In this document: one piece after another, positions 26,481 through 35,265 of the stretch
Layout of the letters: each line of letters starts with the position of its first letter
Numbering within the stretch: the stretch's first letter is position 1
Source: Pedobacter heparinus DSM 2366
Lineage (GTDB): Bacteria; Bacteroidota; Bacteroidia; Sphingobacteriales; Sphingobacteriaceae
Assembly: GCF_000023825.1 (NCBI RefSeq)
Contig: NC_013061.1
Coordinates: forward strand, 620,001-684,000
Length of the DNA stretch: 64,000 nucleotides
Direction: 5' to 3'
Made by a program: the position numbers and the translations under genes
Notes under the pieces: generated by a model
The model's database searches: none
What the model was told of the DNA's origin: nothing
Seen by the model: the letters and a program-made list of their open reading frames with translations, nothing else

Positions 26481-27248
26481 ATGCTTTTAACAGATACCCA
26501 TACACATCTGTATTATGAAACAGATGAGGAAAAACTGAACCGGCTCATGCAGCGCTGTTTTGACAATCAGGTCGGACGGTTGTTTCTGCCAAATGTAGAT
26601 ACCGCCTCTATTGCCAAAATTGATGCGCTGGTACAGGAATTTCCACAAAATTGCTTTGCCATGGCAGGCCTGCATCCATGTGAGGTAAAGGAAGATTATG
26701 AAGATATTTTAGACGAGATCTGTCAAAGTATGGTAGATCGTGATATTTATGCCATTGGAGAGATCGGTATTGATCTTTACTGGGATAAAACTACACTGGC
26801 TTTTCAGCAGGCTGCTTTTCGTGAGCAGATCAAATGGGCTAAGGACCTGGAACTGCCTATTGTAATCCATTGCAGGGAAGCATTTGACGAGATCTTCGAA
26901 ATACTGGAGGAAGAAAAAGGAGAATTGCTGCGGGGAATTTTTCATTGTTTTACAGGAAACCTGGAGCAGGCCAATCAAGCCATCGCACTAGGGTTTTACC
27001 TGGGAATAGGTGGGGTGGTCACCTATAAAAAGGCCGGGTTAGATGAGGTATTAAAGCATGTACCCCTTAAAAATCTGGTTTTGGAAACCGATTCTCCATA
27101 TCTTGCACCGGCACCTTACAGGGGTAAACCCAATGAAAGCAGCTATCTTGTACATATTGCCCAAAAGCTTGCAGAAATATACGAAACCAGTATTGAAGAA
27201 ATTGCAGCAGTAACCACAGCCAATTCCATCAGTATTTTTAAAATTTAA
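26481..27248 (+). CDS. TatD-family metal-dependent hydrolase
   Basis: A 255-residue amidohydrolase-fold nuclease. The metal ligands are in TDTHTHLYY (start), GLHPCEVKEDY, AIGEIGIDLYW, PIVIHCREAFDE, GIFHCFTGN and LVLETDSPYLAP, all in the standard order. TatD proteins act as 3'-5' exonucleases in DNA repair or turnover. The asparaginase gene starts two bases after its stop. Confidence 0.95.
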   Translation: MLLTDTHTHLYYETDEEKLNRLMQRCFDNQVGRLFLPNVDTASIAKIDALVQEFPQNCFAMAGLHPCEVKEDYEDILDEICQSMVDRDIYAIGEIGIDLYWDKTTLAFQQAAFREQIKWAKDLELPIVIHCREAFDEIFEILEEEKGELLRGIFHCFTGNLEQANQAIALGFYLGIGGVVTYKKAGLDEVLKHVPLKNLVLETDSPYLAPAPYRGKPNESSYLVHIAQKLAEIYETSIEEIAAVTTANSISIFKI

Positions 27249-27250
27249 GA

Positions 27251-28270
27251 ATGACCAAAATACTCATCATATACACCGGCGGAACCATAGGTATGGTAAA
27301 TGATGCGGATACAGGCGCGCTGATCCCTTTCAATTTTAAGCAGATCCAGCAAAATGTACCGGAACTGGCAAGGCTAAACTATAACCTGGAGGTTTATTCT
27401 TTTGATCCAATAATGGATTCGTCGAACATGCACCCGGATATCTGGGCCGAAATGGCACAGCTGATCTTTACCAGATATGATGAGTTTGACGGATTTGTTA
27501 TCCTTCATGGTTCTGACACCATGGCGTTTACCGCCTCTGCACTTAGTTTTATGCTTCAAAACCTAAGTAAACCGGTAATTCTTACAGGTTCTCAGCTGCC
27601 TATCGGAGAAATCCGGACAGATGCCAAAGAGAACCTGATCACTGCACTTGAAATTGCTGCAACCAAAGAAAATGGTAAAGCAAAAATACCTGAGGTCTGC
27701 ATTTACTTTGATTCCCAGCTGTTCCGTGGCAACCGCTCTATTAAGTACAATTCTGAGAAGTTTGAAGCTTTCCGTTCGCCAAACTATCCGGTCCTGGCCG
27801 AAGCTGGTGTGCACCTCACTTTTTTTAACAACTATATACTACCCCAGCCAGAAAAGGAACTGCAGGTATTGTTGGATTTTAACTCCAATATTGGCGTTTT
27901 AAAAATGTATCCCGGCATTTCAGAACAGGCGGTAATGGCCATTACCCATTCTTCGGTTGATGCCATAGTTTTGGAAACTTTTGGTTCCGGAAATACCACT
28001 ACTGCCGAATGGTTCATTGCTTGTTTACAGGAAGCCATCACTAAGGGCAAAATCATAGTTGATATTTCTCAGTGCCAGCGGGGGTCGGTGGAACTGGGTA
28101 AATATGAAACCAGTAAAAAGCTGCAGGAAATGGGCGTAATAAGTGGTTATGATATGACCTTTGAAGCTACTGTTACCAAGTTGATGTACCTTTTGGCACA
28201 GGGCCATGGCAAAGATGAGGTGATTAAATTAATGGAGCAATCGTTACGTGGAGAGCTAACGCTGAGCTAA
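27251..28270 (+). CDS. ansA: Type I L-asparaginase
   Basis: A 339-residue cytoplasmic asparaginase. Catalytic threonines lie in IYTGGTIGM (residues 7-15) and in the ILHGSDTMAFTASALSFML loop. The C-terminal GSVELGKYETSKKLQEMG is typical of the type I enzymes. No signal peptide is seen. It follows the TatD gene closely and ends before a hairpin. Confidence 0.95.
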   Translation: MTKILIIYTGGTIGMVNDADTGALIPFNFKQIQQNVPELARLNYNLEVYSFDPIMDSSNMHPDIWAEMAQLIFTRYDEFDGFVILHGSDTMAFTASALSFMLQNLSKPVILTGSQLPIGEIRTDAKENLITALEIAATKENGKAKIPEVCIYFDSQLFRGNRSIKYNSEKFEAFRSPNYPVLAEAGVHLTFFNNYILPQPEKELQVLLDFNSNIGVLKMYPGISEQAVMAITHSSVDAIVLETFGSGNTTTAEWFIACLQEAITKGKIIVDISQCQRGSVELGKYETSKKLQEMGVISGYDMTFEATVTKLMYLLAQGHGKDEVIKLMEQSLRGELTLS

Positions 28271-28274
28271 AATA

Positions 28275-28307
28275 CTGATTTATGGCCATCAGAAAGCCAT
28301 AAATCAG
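28275..28307. terminator. Hairpin after ansA
   Basis: CTGATTTATGGC at 28275-28286 pairs perfectly with GCCATAAATCAG at 28296-28307 across a nine-base loop, with no T-run. It may work as a terminator or as an mRNA-stabilising hairpin. Confidence 0.6.
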
Positions 28308-28339
28308 ATGTCCGTATTCCTTAATACCCGAATTAAGCT

Positions 28340-28347
28340 TATTTTTG
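28340..28347 (+). promoter_or_regulatory. Candidate -7 box for the persulfide dioxygenase gene
   Basis: TATTTTTG matches TANNTTTG, 18 bases before the ATG at 28366. Confidence 0.4.
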
Positions 28348-28365
28348 TATTTCATAAGAAAACAG

Positions 28366-29781
28366 ATGAAAATAGAGCAAATTTATACCGGTTGTCTGGC
28401 AGAAGCTGCCTATTACATTGAGAGCAATGGCGAGGCTGCAATTATAGATCCTTTGCGTGAAGTAGGACCCTATCTGAAAAGGGCGGCAAAAGACAATGCG
28501 GTGATCCGGTATATTTTTGAAACTCATTTTCATGCTGATTTTGTTTCCGGCCATATAGACCTGGCCGAAAAATCTGGAGCTGAAATAGTATATGGCCCTA
28601 CTGCTAAAACCTCTTTTAAATCTCATATTGCCAAAGATGGAGAACAGTTTAAAATAGGCGAACTGACCATTACGGCTTTACATACTCCCGGGCACACGCC
28701 GGAATCAACTACTTATTTGCTTACTGATAAACATGATCGGCCTTATTGTATTTTTACGGGTGATACCCTGTTTATTGGTGATGTGGGGCGGCCAGACCTG
28801 GCCCAGCAGGGCAACCTGACTATGGAAGATATGGCGGCGACTTTATACGATTCTTTACAGCAAAAAATATTGACACTGCCGGATGAGGTGCTGGTTTATC
28901 CGGCACATGGCGCAGGTTCGGCATGTGGTAAAAGCATGAGTAAGGAAACGTTTGATACCCTTGGCCATCAAAAAGAAGTAAATTATGCATTAAAGGCAGG
29001 CAGCAAAGCCCAGTTTGTCAAAGAGGTTACAGATGGCATTTTGCCGCCGCCACAATATTTTGCCAAAAATGCAGCCATGAACAAGCATGGCTATGAAAGT
29101 GTAGATGATGTTTATGAAAAAGGGCTTAAGCCCTTAAATCCAGAGGAATTTGAGGCGCTTGCCAATTTAACCGGCGCCCTGATCCTGGATACCAGAGATC
29201 CGCAGGTATTTGCTAAGGCCTTTGTCCCATCTTCTATAAATATTGGTTTAAACGGGCAGTTTGCTCCATGGGTAGGTGCTTTGATCACTGATCTGCAACA
29301 GCCTTTATTACTGGTTTGTGAGGATGGAAAAGAAGAAGAAACCATTACCCGTTTGGCCAGGGTAGGGTACGACAATACCATCGGTTATTTAGCCGGAGGC
29401 ACTGCTGCCTGGCAAAAGGCAAATAAAGAGCTGGATACAGTTAAATCCATAACTGCAAATGAATTTGAGGCTATCGCAAACGAGGATCCATCGGTTCAGG
29501 TACTGGATGTAAGAAAGCCAGGGGAATATGAGTCGGAACACCTGGAAATGACCCTCACAAGGCCCCTGGATTACATTAACGACTGGACAAATGAGATTGA
29601 CCATGATAAAACTTATTACGTACACTGTGCCGGCGGTTACCGGTCAATGATTGCCGCCTCTATACTTAAAGCAAGAGGAATAGAGCAGGTGGTCGACATT
29701 GCCGGCGGATATGGTGCCCTCAAAAACACAGATTTGAAGCGTACAGATTTTGCCTGTCCCTCAAAAGCAATGAAACCTTAA
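28366..29781 (+). CDS. Persulfide dioxygenase-like MBL hydrolase fused to two rhodanese domains
   Basis: About 471 residues: an N-terminal metallo-beta-lactamase-fold domain (metal motif THFHADFVSGH, later TPGHTPESTTYLL, GDTLFIGDVGRPDL and PAHGAGSACG), then two rhodanese-like domains. The second has the active-site loop VHCAGGYRSM with Cys; the first has VCEDGKEEETI in the same place and is less canonical. Similar CstB-type proteins oxidise glutathione or bacillithiol persulfide to sulfite and move sulfane sulfur, so it likely detoxifies sulfide. I chose the ATG at 28366 for the canonical KIEQIYTGCLAEAAYYI start. It overlaps the convergent hydrolase gene by four bases. Confidence 0.9.
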   Translation: MKIEQIYTGCLAEAAYYIESNGEAAIIDPLREVGPYLKRAAKDNAVIRYIFETHFHADFVSGHIDLAEKSGAEIVYGPTAKTSFKSHIAKDGEQFKIGELTITALHTPGHTPESTTYLLTDKHDRPYCIFTGDTLFIGDVGRPDLAQQGNLTMEDMAATLYDSLQQKILTLPDEVLVYPAHGAGSACGKSMSKETFDTLGHQKEVNYALKAGSKAQFVKEVTDGILPPPQYFAKNAAMNKHGYESVDDVYEKGLKPLNPEEFEALANLTGALILDTRDPQVFAKAFVPSSINIGLNGQFAPWVGALITDLQQPLLLVCEDGKEEETITRLARVGYDNTIGYLAGGTAAWQKANKELDTVKSITANEFEAIANEDPSVQVLDVRKPGEYESEHLEMTLTRPLDYINDWTNEIDHDKTYYVHCAGGYRSMIAASILKARGIEQVVDIAGGYGALKNTDLKRTDFACPSKAMKP

Positions 29782-30770
29782 GGTTTTATCTTCAAGGTAT
29801 TGTGTACAAAGCCATCTATCGCCCCTTCTACCCCAGGGATATCTTTCGAGGTAATGTAAGAGCCTAAAACATGATCTCCTCCATTCGGGATAGCTACCTT
29901 TGTTTTTAATCGAGCAGGGGTGCCTAGCTGGTCGAACATCCAGAGTTCAGCACTTACCTTAACGGTTTTATCCTGCTCTTCTTCATTTTTATAATAATAC
30001 AATAACAATGTGGGCTGCTTTACTTTTTCAAAGGTTGCCTTGTTCATGCTGGTCTCTACCAGTTCCTGTAGCTGTACTGCCGACTCTAAACGGTAGCTGG
30101 TGTACCAGTATTTTGCATATTCGGGTTTTTTCTCTTCCGAAGTCCTTTCCTTGCCTCCAATTACTATCCTGGCAATCTGTAGCCCCCAGGGATTATTGAG
30201 CATAAAGGCCAGGTTGTCATTTATCCTGACATTGGGCGAGATCAGGATGAGGCTATATACCTCGGGATAAGTCGCTGCAAGCTTAAGCGCCAAAGTCCCC
30301 CCAGTAGATGTGCCTACAAGAATAACTTTTTTGCCTAGCTGTTTTCCTATTTCGTAGGCCTGTTTGGCACTTCCCCAAAGCCGGTCTGCTGTCGAATATT
30401 CCATTGCGGCAACGGTATCAATACCATGGTCGGCAAGTCGTGCAAGGTACAGGTTGGCATGAATGTTTTTGGCCAGGTGGTAGTGTACAGGGTTTCCTTC
30501 TTCCTTAGAAGCAGTATAACCGTGCAGATATACGACGGCATATTCAGATTGCTGTTTTAAGCTGCTGTCTGCCCAAACGATCTCGGCCTCATTACCTGGT
30601 TTTATTTTATGTTTCGACTCCAGTTGCCTGACATAATCGTCAAGCCGGGCAATTTCCGGAACAGCCGGAAGATCGGTATTGTAAATGGGGTGCTGTGGCC
30701 TTGGGCCTGATAAATAAATGATTGCGCCTATTAAAATGACTGCAATAAGAACCTTAAGTGCTTTTTTCAT
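29778..30770 (-). CDS. Alpha/beta hydrolase (serine), membrane-anchored
   Basis: A 330-residue protein. An N-terminal hydrophobic segment (LKVLIAVILIGAIIYLSG) acts as a signal anchor. The hydrolase core has AVVYLHGYTASKEEGNP, the nucleophile elbow VGTSTGGTLAL with Ser, and a C-terminal GGDHVLGS with the likely catalytic His. It is a carboxylesterase or monoacylglycerol-lipase type; the substrate is unknown. It is convergent with the persulfide dioxygenase gene. Confidence 0.88.
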   Translation of the reverse strand: MKKALKVLIAVILIGAIIYLSGPRPQHPIYNTDLPAVPEIARLDDYVRQLESKHKIKPGNEAEIVWADSSLKQQSEYAVVYLHGYTASKEEGNPVHYHLAKNIHANLYLARLADHGIDTVAAMEYSTADRLWGSAKQAYEIGKQLGKKVILVGTSTGGTLALKLAATYPEVYSLILISPNVRINDNLAFMLNNPWGLQIARIVIGGKERTSEEKKPEYAKYWYTSYRLESAVQLQELVETSMNKATFEKVKQPTLLLYYYKNEEEQDKTVKVSAELWMFDQLGTPARLKTKVAIPNGGDHVLGSYITSKDIPGVEGAIDGFVHNTLKIKP

Positions 30771-30813
30771 TTTAAACTTTTTACTAAAAGTACGCTTTTA
30801 AAGATATTTAATT

Positions 30814-30821
30814 TATGTTTG
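30814..30821 (+). promoter_or_regulatory. Candidate -7 box for the polyprenyl synthase gene
   Basis: TATGTTTG matches TANNTTTG, 22 bases before the ATG at 30844. A -33 TTG at the right spacing is not visible. Confidence 0.4.
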
Positions 30822-30843
30822 CACACATATTTTCGTAACCTGA

Positions 30844-31815
30844 ATGCCGGGAATAAATCAGATAAAACTACCAATAGCTGCAGACATAGCTGCCTTCGAA
30901 GAAAAATTCAAGGCCTCCATGCATAGTGATGCACCTTTGCTTGACCGGATTACCCATTATATTGTGAAGCGGAAAGGTAAGCAGGTCAGGCCAATGTTCG
31001 TTTTTTTTGCGGCTAAGCTTTGCGGTGGGATCATAGAATCGACCCATAGGGGAGCTGCACTTGTAGAACTGCTGCATACTGCCACACTTGTTCATGATGA
31101 TGTGGTAGACAATGCCTATGAACGCCGTGGCTTCTTTTCTATCAATGCCTTATGGAAAAACAAGATTGCGGTTTTAGTAGGAGATTACCTGCTGGCCAAG
31201 GGGTTATTACTTTCTGTTCATAATTCCGAATTCCGTTTACTGCAGATTGTTTCAGAAGCGGTAAAGCAAATGAGTGAAGGAGAGTTGTTGCAAATAGAAA
31301 AAGTCAGAAGAATGGACATTAGCGAAGAACTGTATTTTGATGTTATCCGTCAAAAAACGGCTTCCTTAATTGCTTCCTGCTGTGCATGTGGTGCTGCGTC
31401 TGCAGGTGCTGATGAAGCAACTATCGAGAAGATGAGGCTTTTTGGTGAAAAGGTAGGAATCGCTTTCCAGATTAAAGACGATACATTCGATTTCGGTACG
31501 GATGATGTAGGCAAGCCACTTGGGATTGACATCAAGGAAAAGAAAGTTACCCTCCCTTTGATCTATGCCTTGAACAGGGCAGAAAAGTCGGAGAAGAAAA
31601 GAATAATTAACCTGGTAAAGAATCATCAGGACGATCCTGTTAAAATACAGGAAATCATCGATTTTGTAAATGCCCGGCAAGGGGTGCACTATGCCAATGA
31701 AAAGATGATCCAGTACCAGCAGGAAGCTTTTGATATTCTGTACAGCTTTGAACCTGGTGATGCCAGGACTGGTCTTGAACAGTTGGTACGTTACACTACA
31801 GAGCGGAAAAAATAG
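30844..31815 (+). CDS. Trans-polyprenyl diphosphate synthase (IspB-like)
   Basis: A 323-residue class I prenyltransferase. The first aspartate-rich motif is VHDDVVDNAYERRG and the second is IKDDTFDFGTDD; the KGKQVRPMFVFFAA region binds isopentenyl diphosphate. It builds the long isoprenoid tail of menaquinone. It is the last clearly housekeeping gene before the AT-rich island. Confidence 0.93.
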   Translation: MPGINQIKLPIAADIAAFEEKFKASMHSDAPLLDRITHYIVKRKGKQVRPMFVFFAAKLCGGIIESTHRGAALVELLHTATLVHDDVVDNAYERRGFFSINALWKNKIAVLVGDYLLAKGLLLSVHNSEFRLLQIVSEAVKQMSEGELLQIEKVRRMDISEELYFDVIRQKTASLIASCCACGAASAGADEATIEKMRLFGEKVGIAFQIKDDTFDFGTDDVGKPLGIDIKEKKVTLPLIYALNRAEKSEKKRIINLVKNHQDDPVKIQEIIDFVNARQGVHYANEKMIQYQQEAFDILYSFEPGDARTGLEQLVRYTTERKK

Positions 31816-32519
31816 TAAACCTCAATACACTATTTTTTAACAGTTTTTGTAACTATTCAGGTTGTTGTTATAAGAAGTTCATAAGGAATTGGAAGCTAAA
31901 AAGCAATATCATCAAAATATTTCACAGAAAACATTTTTAAATATTATTGTAAACTTGAAACCTGTGAATTTATTCGTCTAAATAAAATTTTCATTTACTG
32001 GTACGATACAATCAAACCGACTCACTCCTTCAGAAACTACAGAAATATTTTTTTAAGTTGATGCCAAAAGTGAGTATTGGTTTATTCATAAATAGCATTT
32101 AATAAACGAGTAATTTCTAATATAGATATCTAGTCATTAGATATTAGTTAGTTGAAAATTTTCGAACCATTAAAAGACTTTCTGGCGTAGACGTTGACAT
32201 TAATTAACCTCCCAGATTTTGTTGAAAATCATATAGCATTATACTCTCTCCCGGCCCCGAATAAAAAAGCAACAGAAAGGAATGTTCTATCTTAAGACAT
32301 AAAGCCATTTTTTCCCGACACATATAGCTGAGATTTGATGACACGTCTCATTCTTTGTACATTTTGTCTCAAAACGTTGACAATGTTTCTTAACCATCTG
32401 ATATTTTAGTATGTTTAGCTAAACCAAATATCACTTAACATAAAGATATTCCTTTTTCTTAATCAGCACTCCATTTCTGTGAGTAGCTGTAGCAACGCTT
32501 TAACCCCCTCTTAAATATT
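31816..32519 (+). other. AT-rich 704-base region with the leader of the NusG-like gene
   Basis: I see no convincing gene on either strand. The region is strikingly AT-rich and lies between the polyprenyl synthase gene and the NusG-like gene. Its last ~55 bases contain the first copy of a repeated element (32466-32512). It probably holds the island promoter and a long 5' leader. No clear -33/-7 pair was found. Confidence 0.5.
32466..32512 (+). repeat. 47-base direct repeat, copy 1 (leader of the NusG-like gene)
   Basis: It begins GCACTCCATTTCTGTGAGTA and continues with GCTGTAGCAACGCTTT. The second copy at 33160-33206 matches at all but about seven aligned positions with two single-base gaps. 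It ends seven bases before the NusG-like start codon. GTAGC occurs as part of GAGTAGCTGTAGC, which recalls but does not match the ops element of RfaH systems. Confidence 0.85.
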
Positions 32520-33026
32520 ATGGAAAACGCTCAACAAGAAAAAAACTGGTATGTTGTGGTTACGTACCCGAATCTGGAAAGAAAAGCTCTTTTAAACTTA
32601 TTAAAAAACAATTTTATTGCCTTTTTACCCTTGCAAAAGGTGCAAAGAAAATGGAGTGACAGGAAAAAAACTATAGAAATTCCGTTGTTCCCTAATTATT
32701 TGTTTATCAACATAAATGAAAAAGACCGGTTCGAGGCGCTAGATATTTATGGAGTAAAACGCTATGTCACTTTCGGTGGTCGTCCGGCTTTTATTTCAGA
32801 AACAGACATATTAAATATTAAAAGAATTGTGGAGAGTGTTGATTTGTATATTGAGCACTCTTTAGTGAAAGGAGACGCGGTTAAAATAATTGGAGGGCCT
32901 TTTAAAGATATGATTGGGATTTTGTTTAAAAAAAGCGGTCAAGCCAGATTTGGAATCAGGGTAGAATCGATGAATCAAACACTTTCTATTGAAATATGTC
33001 ATACTTTAATTAGAAAGGTTTTTTAA
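32520..33026 (+). CDS. UpxY/NusG-family transcription antiterminator
   Basis: A 168-residue NusG paralogue. The NGN domain starts NWYVVVTYPNLERKALLNLL, continues through FLPLQKVQRKWSDRKKTIEIPLFPNYLFI, and is followed by a KOW region (KGDAVKIIGGPFKDMIGIL). Such specialised NusG paralogues (UpxY in Bacteroides capsule loci, TaA in polyketide clusters, LoaP) bind polymerase at an operon-leader element and stop premature termination in long biosynthetic operons. Here it heads the island, and the repeated element on both sides of it is the obvious candidate target site. Confidence 0.9.
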   Translation: MENAQQEKNWYVVVTYPNLERKALLNLLKNNFIAFLPLQKVQRKWSDRKKTIEIPLFPNYLFININEKDRFEALDIYGVKRYVTFGGRPAFISETDILNIKRIVESVDLYIEHSLVKGDAVKIIGGPFKDMIGILFKKSGQARFGIRVESMNQTLSIEICHTLIRKVF

Positions 33027-33159
33027 AATCTTGAGATAATAAATTTGTAAGCATTAATCAATAAAATAGTGTTGTTATACATTTTTTTAAAAATTGGTTT
33101 AATTAAAAAAAAATGTAAATAGCATATAAATAGTAAATTTATAATTAAACGCTTTAGTG

Positions 33160-33206
33160 GCACTCCATTCTGTGAGCAGCTTTAGCAACGCTTTTATCCA
33201 CTTCTT
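33160..33206 (+). repeat. 47-base direct repeat, copy 2 (leader of the first glycosyltransferase gene)
   Basis: It begins GCACTCCATTCTGTGAGCAG and continues CTTTAGCAACGCTTTTATCC. It aligns with the copy at 32466-32512, with TCTGTGAG in the first copy against CTGTGAG here. It lies 166 bases upstream of the glycosyltransferase start at 33372, just after the NusG-like gene. Confidence 0.85.
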
Positions 33207-33215
33207 TTTAAAATT

Positions 33216-33285
33216 GATAAACAGCTCTCATCCAAGAAAGCACGCATGTTGTTTGTGCGTTGCCGAATCTTGAGAAAAGAAATAT
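33216..33285 (+). pseudogene. Decayed 5' end of a second NusG-like gene
   Basis: Bases 33245-33283 (CATGTTGTTTGTGCGTTGCC, then GAATCTTGAGAAAAG) resemble the coding start of the NusG-like gene at 32552-32588 (TATGTTGTGGTTACGTACCC, then GAATCTGGAAAGAAAAG). One frame still reads HVVCALPNLEKRN against YVVVTYPNLERKA. It lies at the same distance after the repeated element as the real gene does after copy 1. It is therefore probably the remnant of a duplicated leader-plus-gene segment, not a working gene. Confidence 0.55.
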
Positions 33286-33371
33286 TCATTTTTGTTAAAT
33301 GTAGTTTAATTACATTTTAGTAGCAGAAGGAACGAAGAGATCTATTTTCAAAATATCTACATAAAGACAGT

Positions 33372-34703
33372 ATGACGCAGCCAACTTTAAATGAACAGCG
33401 ATGTCAAATCAGCATTGTATCTCCACTGCACCTAAATAGACTTGACTATAAAAGTAGCTACAATCACATGTTAGTCCTGATAGAAGGTCAATCGGAAAAC
33501 ATTGAGGTGAAAATTTGCAATAACCGTAAATTACGTATTAACCTGGATCACATTGGTATGCAATATGTGGTAAAATATTATGTCTTTCTATCTTTAGGCG
33601 ATCAGTTTAAAGCTGAAGATCTATTTAAAAAGATAACGCACTTTTTGAACCAGCCGGTTCATGAAATTATCTTATTATTACCTTATCTTTTAGCACCATC
33701 CGAAAATTTTAGGATAGATAGTAACGTACGTTCGTTTATAATCTCGAAAAAAGTATTCGACAGTAAGATTTTCTCGTTGATTAATCCTGCCAGATTTATT
33801 TATGAAATGGTAAATTTCTATCTCAATTCGCCGCAAAGCAACAACATTGAAATTGTGCAGGTTGGTAAGCCCGAGCCTCTTTCTGAAGTTAATGAAAATG
33901 GTATTTCAACCGAAATAAATGAGTCTTCTGTGCAGATTACTCATAAAGGACCGTTAAAGCTTTTAAAGCGGTGCCTGACCCATTTAGATAAGACAAAAAT
34001 GCTCCCTCAAAAAGTGGAAATATGTTTTGATGACAATTCTTACAAAAGGTTAGATCTTAAGCAGTTTAAAAACATTATTGATAACACAACGCTGTACAAA
34101 AACTCGCCTTTGGCAGTAGGCCCATTTCTGGCCAGACAGTACATGGTAGAACAATCAGCCAATGAATATATTTATCTCCTGGATTCTGATGACATATCTG
34201 TACCATCGCGTTTCAGTAAACTAATGCTGGAGCTTAAAGAAAGAAATTTAGACCTTTTAGGTTCTCACGAACTAAGAATTGATCAGATCGGTAAGAAACT
34301 GGTTATTGCCAGATTTCCACTTAACGTAAATTATGCCTTAGCTAAAAGATCCTTCCATCCCATGTTACATGGCACCTGTATCATGACAAAAGCCGGGTTC
34401 CTGAAAACGGGCGGATATTCAACAGAAGGAAAGTTTGGTTATGATACACAGTTCCTGTTAAGGGCAGGTTTTTTTCTTAAAATCGGCAATGTGGACGACT
34501 TTCTTTATCTAAGGTTCCAACGCCCCAACTCCCTCACTACTGCTAAGAAGACGATGTATGGAACCAAACGGAGAAAATTTATGGGCTGGCGGTGGCAGGT
34601 CGATTTTAACCTGGTTTGTTCGGGAAAATTAAATCTATCCGATTCATCTTTACGTGAAAGAAAGCATGACTTCAATTTTAAAATAGATGAAATTACCAAA
34701 TAA
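33372..34703 (+). CDS. Two-domain protein with a C-terminal GT2 glycosyltransferase
   Basis: 443 residues. The N-terminal ~185 residues are not recognised. From about residue 195 a GT-A glycosyltransferase domain is readable: VQITHKGPLKLLKRCLTHL, EICFDDNS, FLARQYMVEQSANEYIYLLDSDDISVPSRFSKLM (the DSDD gives the metal-binding DxD), then a FLKTGGYSTEGKFGYDTQFLLRAG acceptor loop. The start follows the second repeat element. The next gene overlaps it by 17 bases. It probably transfers a sugar to a peptide, lipid or glycan acceptor; the unexplained N-terminal domain could recognise that acceptor. Confidence 0.75.
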   Translation: MTQPTLNEQRCQISIVSPLHLNRLDYKSSYNHMLVLIEGQSENIEVKICNNRKLRINLDHIGMQYVVKYYVFLSLGDQFKAEDLFKKITHFLNQPVHEIILLLPYLLAPSENFRIDSNVRSFIISKKVFDSKIFSLINPARFIYEMVNFYLNSPQSNNIEIVQVGKPEPLSEVNENGISTEINESSVQITHKGPLKLLKRCLTHLDKTKMLPQKVEICFDDNSYKRLDLKQFKNIIDNTTLYKNSPLAVGPFLARQYMVEQSANEYIYLLDSDDISVPSRFSKLMLELKERNLDLLGSHELRIDQIGKKLVIARFPLNVNYALAKRSFHPMLHGTCIMTKAGFLKTGGYSTEGKFGYDTQFLLRAGFFLKIGNVDDFLYLRFQRPNSLTTAKKTMYGTKRRKFMGWRWQVDFNLVCSGKLNLSDSSLRERKHDFNFKIDEITK

Positions 34704-35265
34704 AAAGGATATCCGGTTAAGCATAGTAAACCAGAAAAAAATTTACGCTTTCCTGTCCAAAACAATTTATAATGAACTGATCGAATACGGCGTGGAGGAG
34801 GAGTATACCTTCCCGTTTTTATTGTATCTCCATTGGACTGTGATAAAAAAATATACTGACGTATCCAGAAACACCATTATTTATAATACGGAAAAAATCC
34901 TCCATAAACTCCAAAACACAATTGAGGCTGAAAAAGAAATATATAACCAAGAACTGACTGATTTTATTGAGACTCTTTTTGCAGATAATTCAGAAATTTT
35001 AATCTCTATATATCAAGATGTCTGTGAAACAGACTCGCCACCGATATGGCTGCAGGAATGGCAGAACCTTTGCGAGTTTTGCTATACTACAAAGTCCCAA
35101 AGACTAATATGTCTAAGCTTATTGAAAATAGTCAATGAATGTTTAAATATGCCGCATCATAAAACAAATATTTCGCTCAACATTCTACTCAAAATCGAAA
35201 AAAACAAGCAGGACATGATGTGCCCGGATCGCCAGGTCGGTTATATTTTAGGTAATTATGGATAA
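34687..35265 (+). CDS. Short SpaB_C-like protein (truncated lantibiotic-dehydratase C-domain family)
   Basis: 192 residues, helical, no signal peptide. By eye it aligns with the C-terminal two-thirds of the 292-residue protein at 50318. NSEILISIYQDVCET matches NQDILLEIVRDIWEP, WLQEWQNLCEF matches WMEVWEAACKN, and SLLKIVNECLNMPHHKTNISLNIL matches LLSNLVYEQIGFMHNKNSVRLSLK. The N-terminal part containing the GGDHIKL strand is missing, so it may be a shortened or decayed member. It overlaps the upstream glycosyltransferase and the aminotransferase downstream, so it is surely in one operon. The call rests on one remote alignment. Confidence 0.45.
   Translation: MKLPNKKDIRLSIVNQKKIYAFLSKTIYNELIEYGVEEEYTFPFLLYLHWTVIKKYTDVSRNTIIYNTEKILHKLQNTIEAEKEIYNQELTDFIETLFADNSEILISIYQDVCETDSPPIWLQEWQNLCEFCYTTKSQRLICLSLLKIVNECLNMPHHKTNISLNILLKIEKNKQDMMCPDRQVGYILGNYG

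Noticed and set aside
32466-32512. Canonical ops/JUMPstart element
   Set aside because: GGCGGTAGC is not present; only a GTAGC pentamer occurs in the repeat. The element is reported as a new candidate, not as ops.
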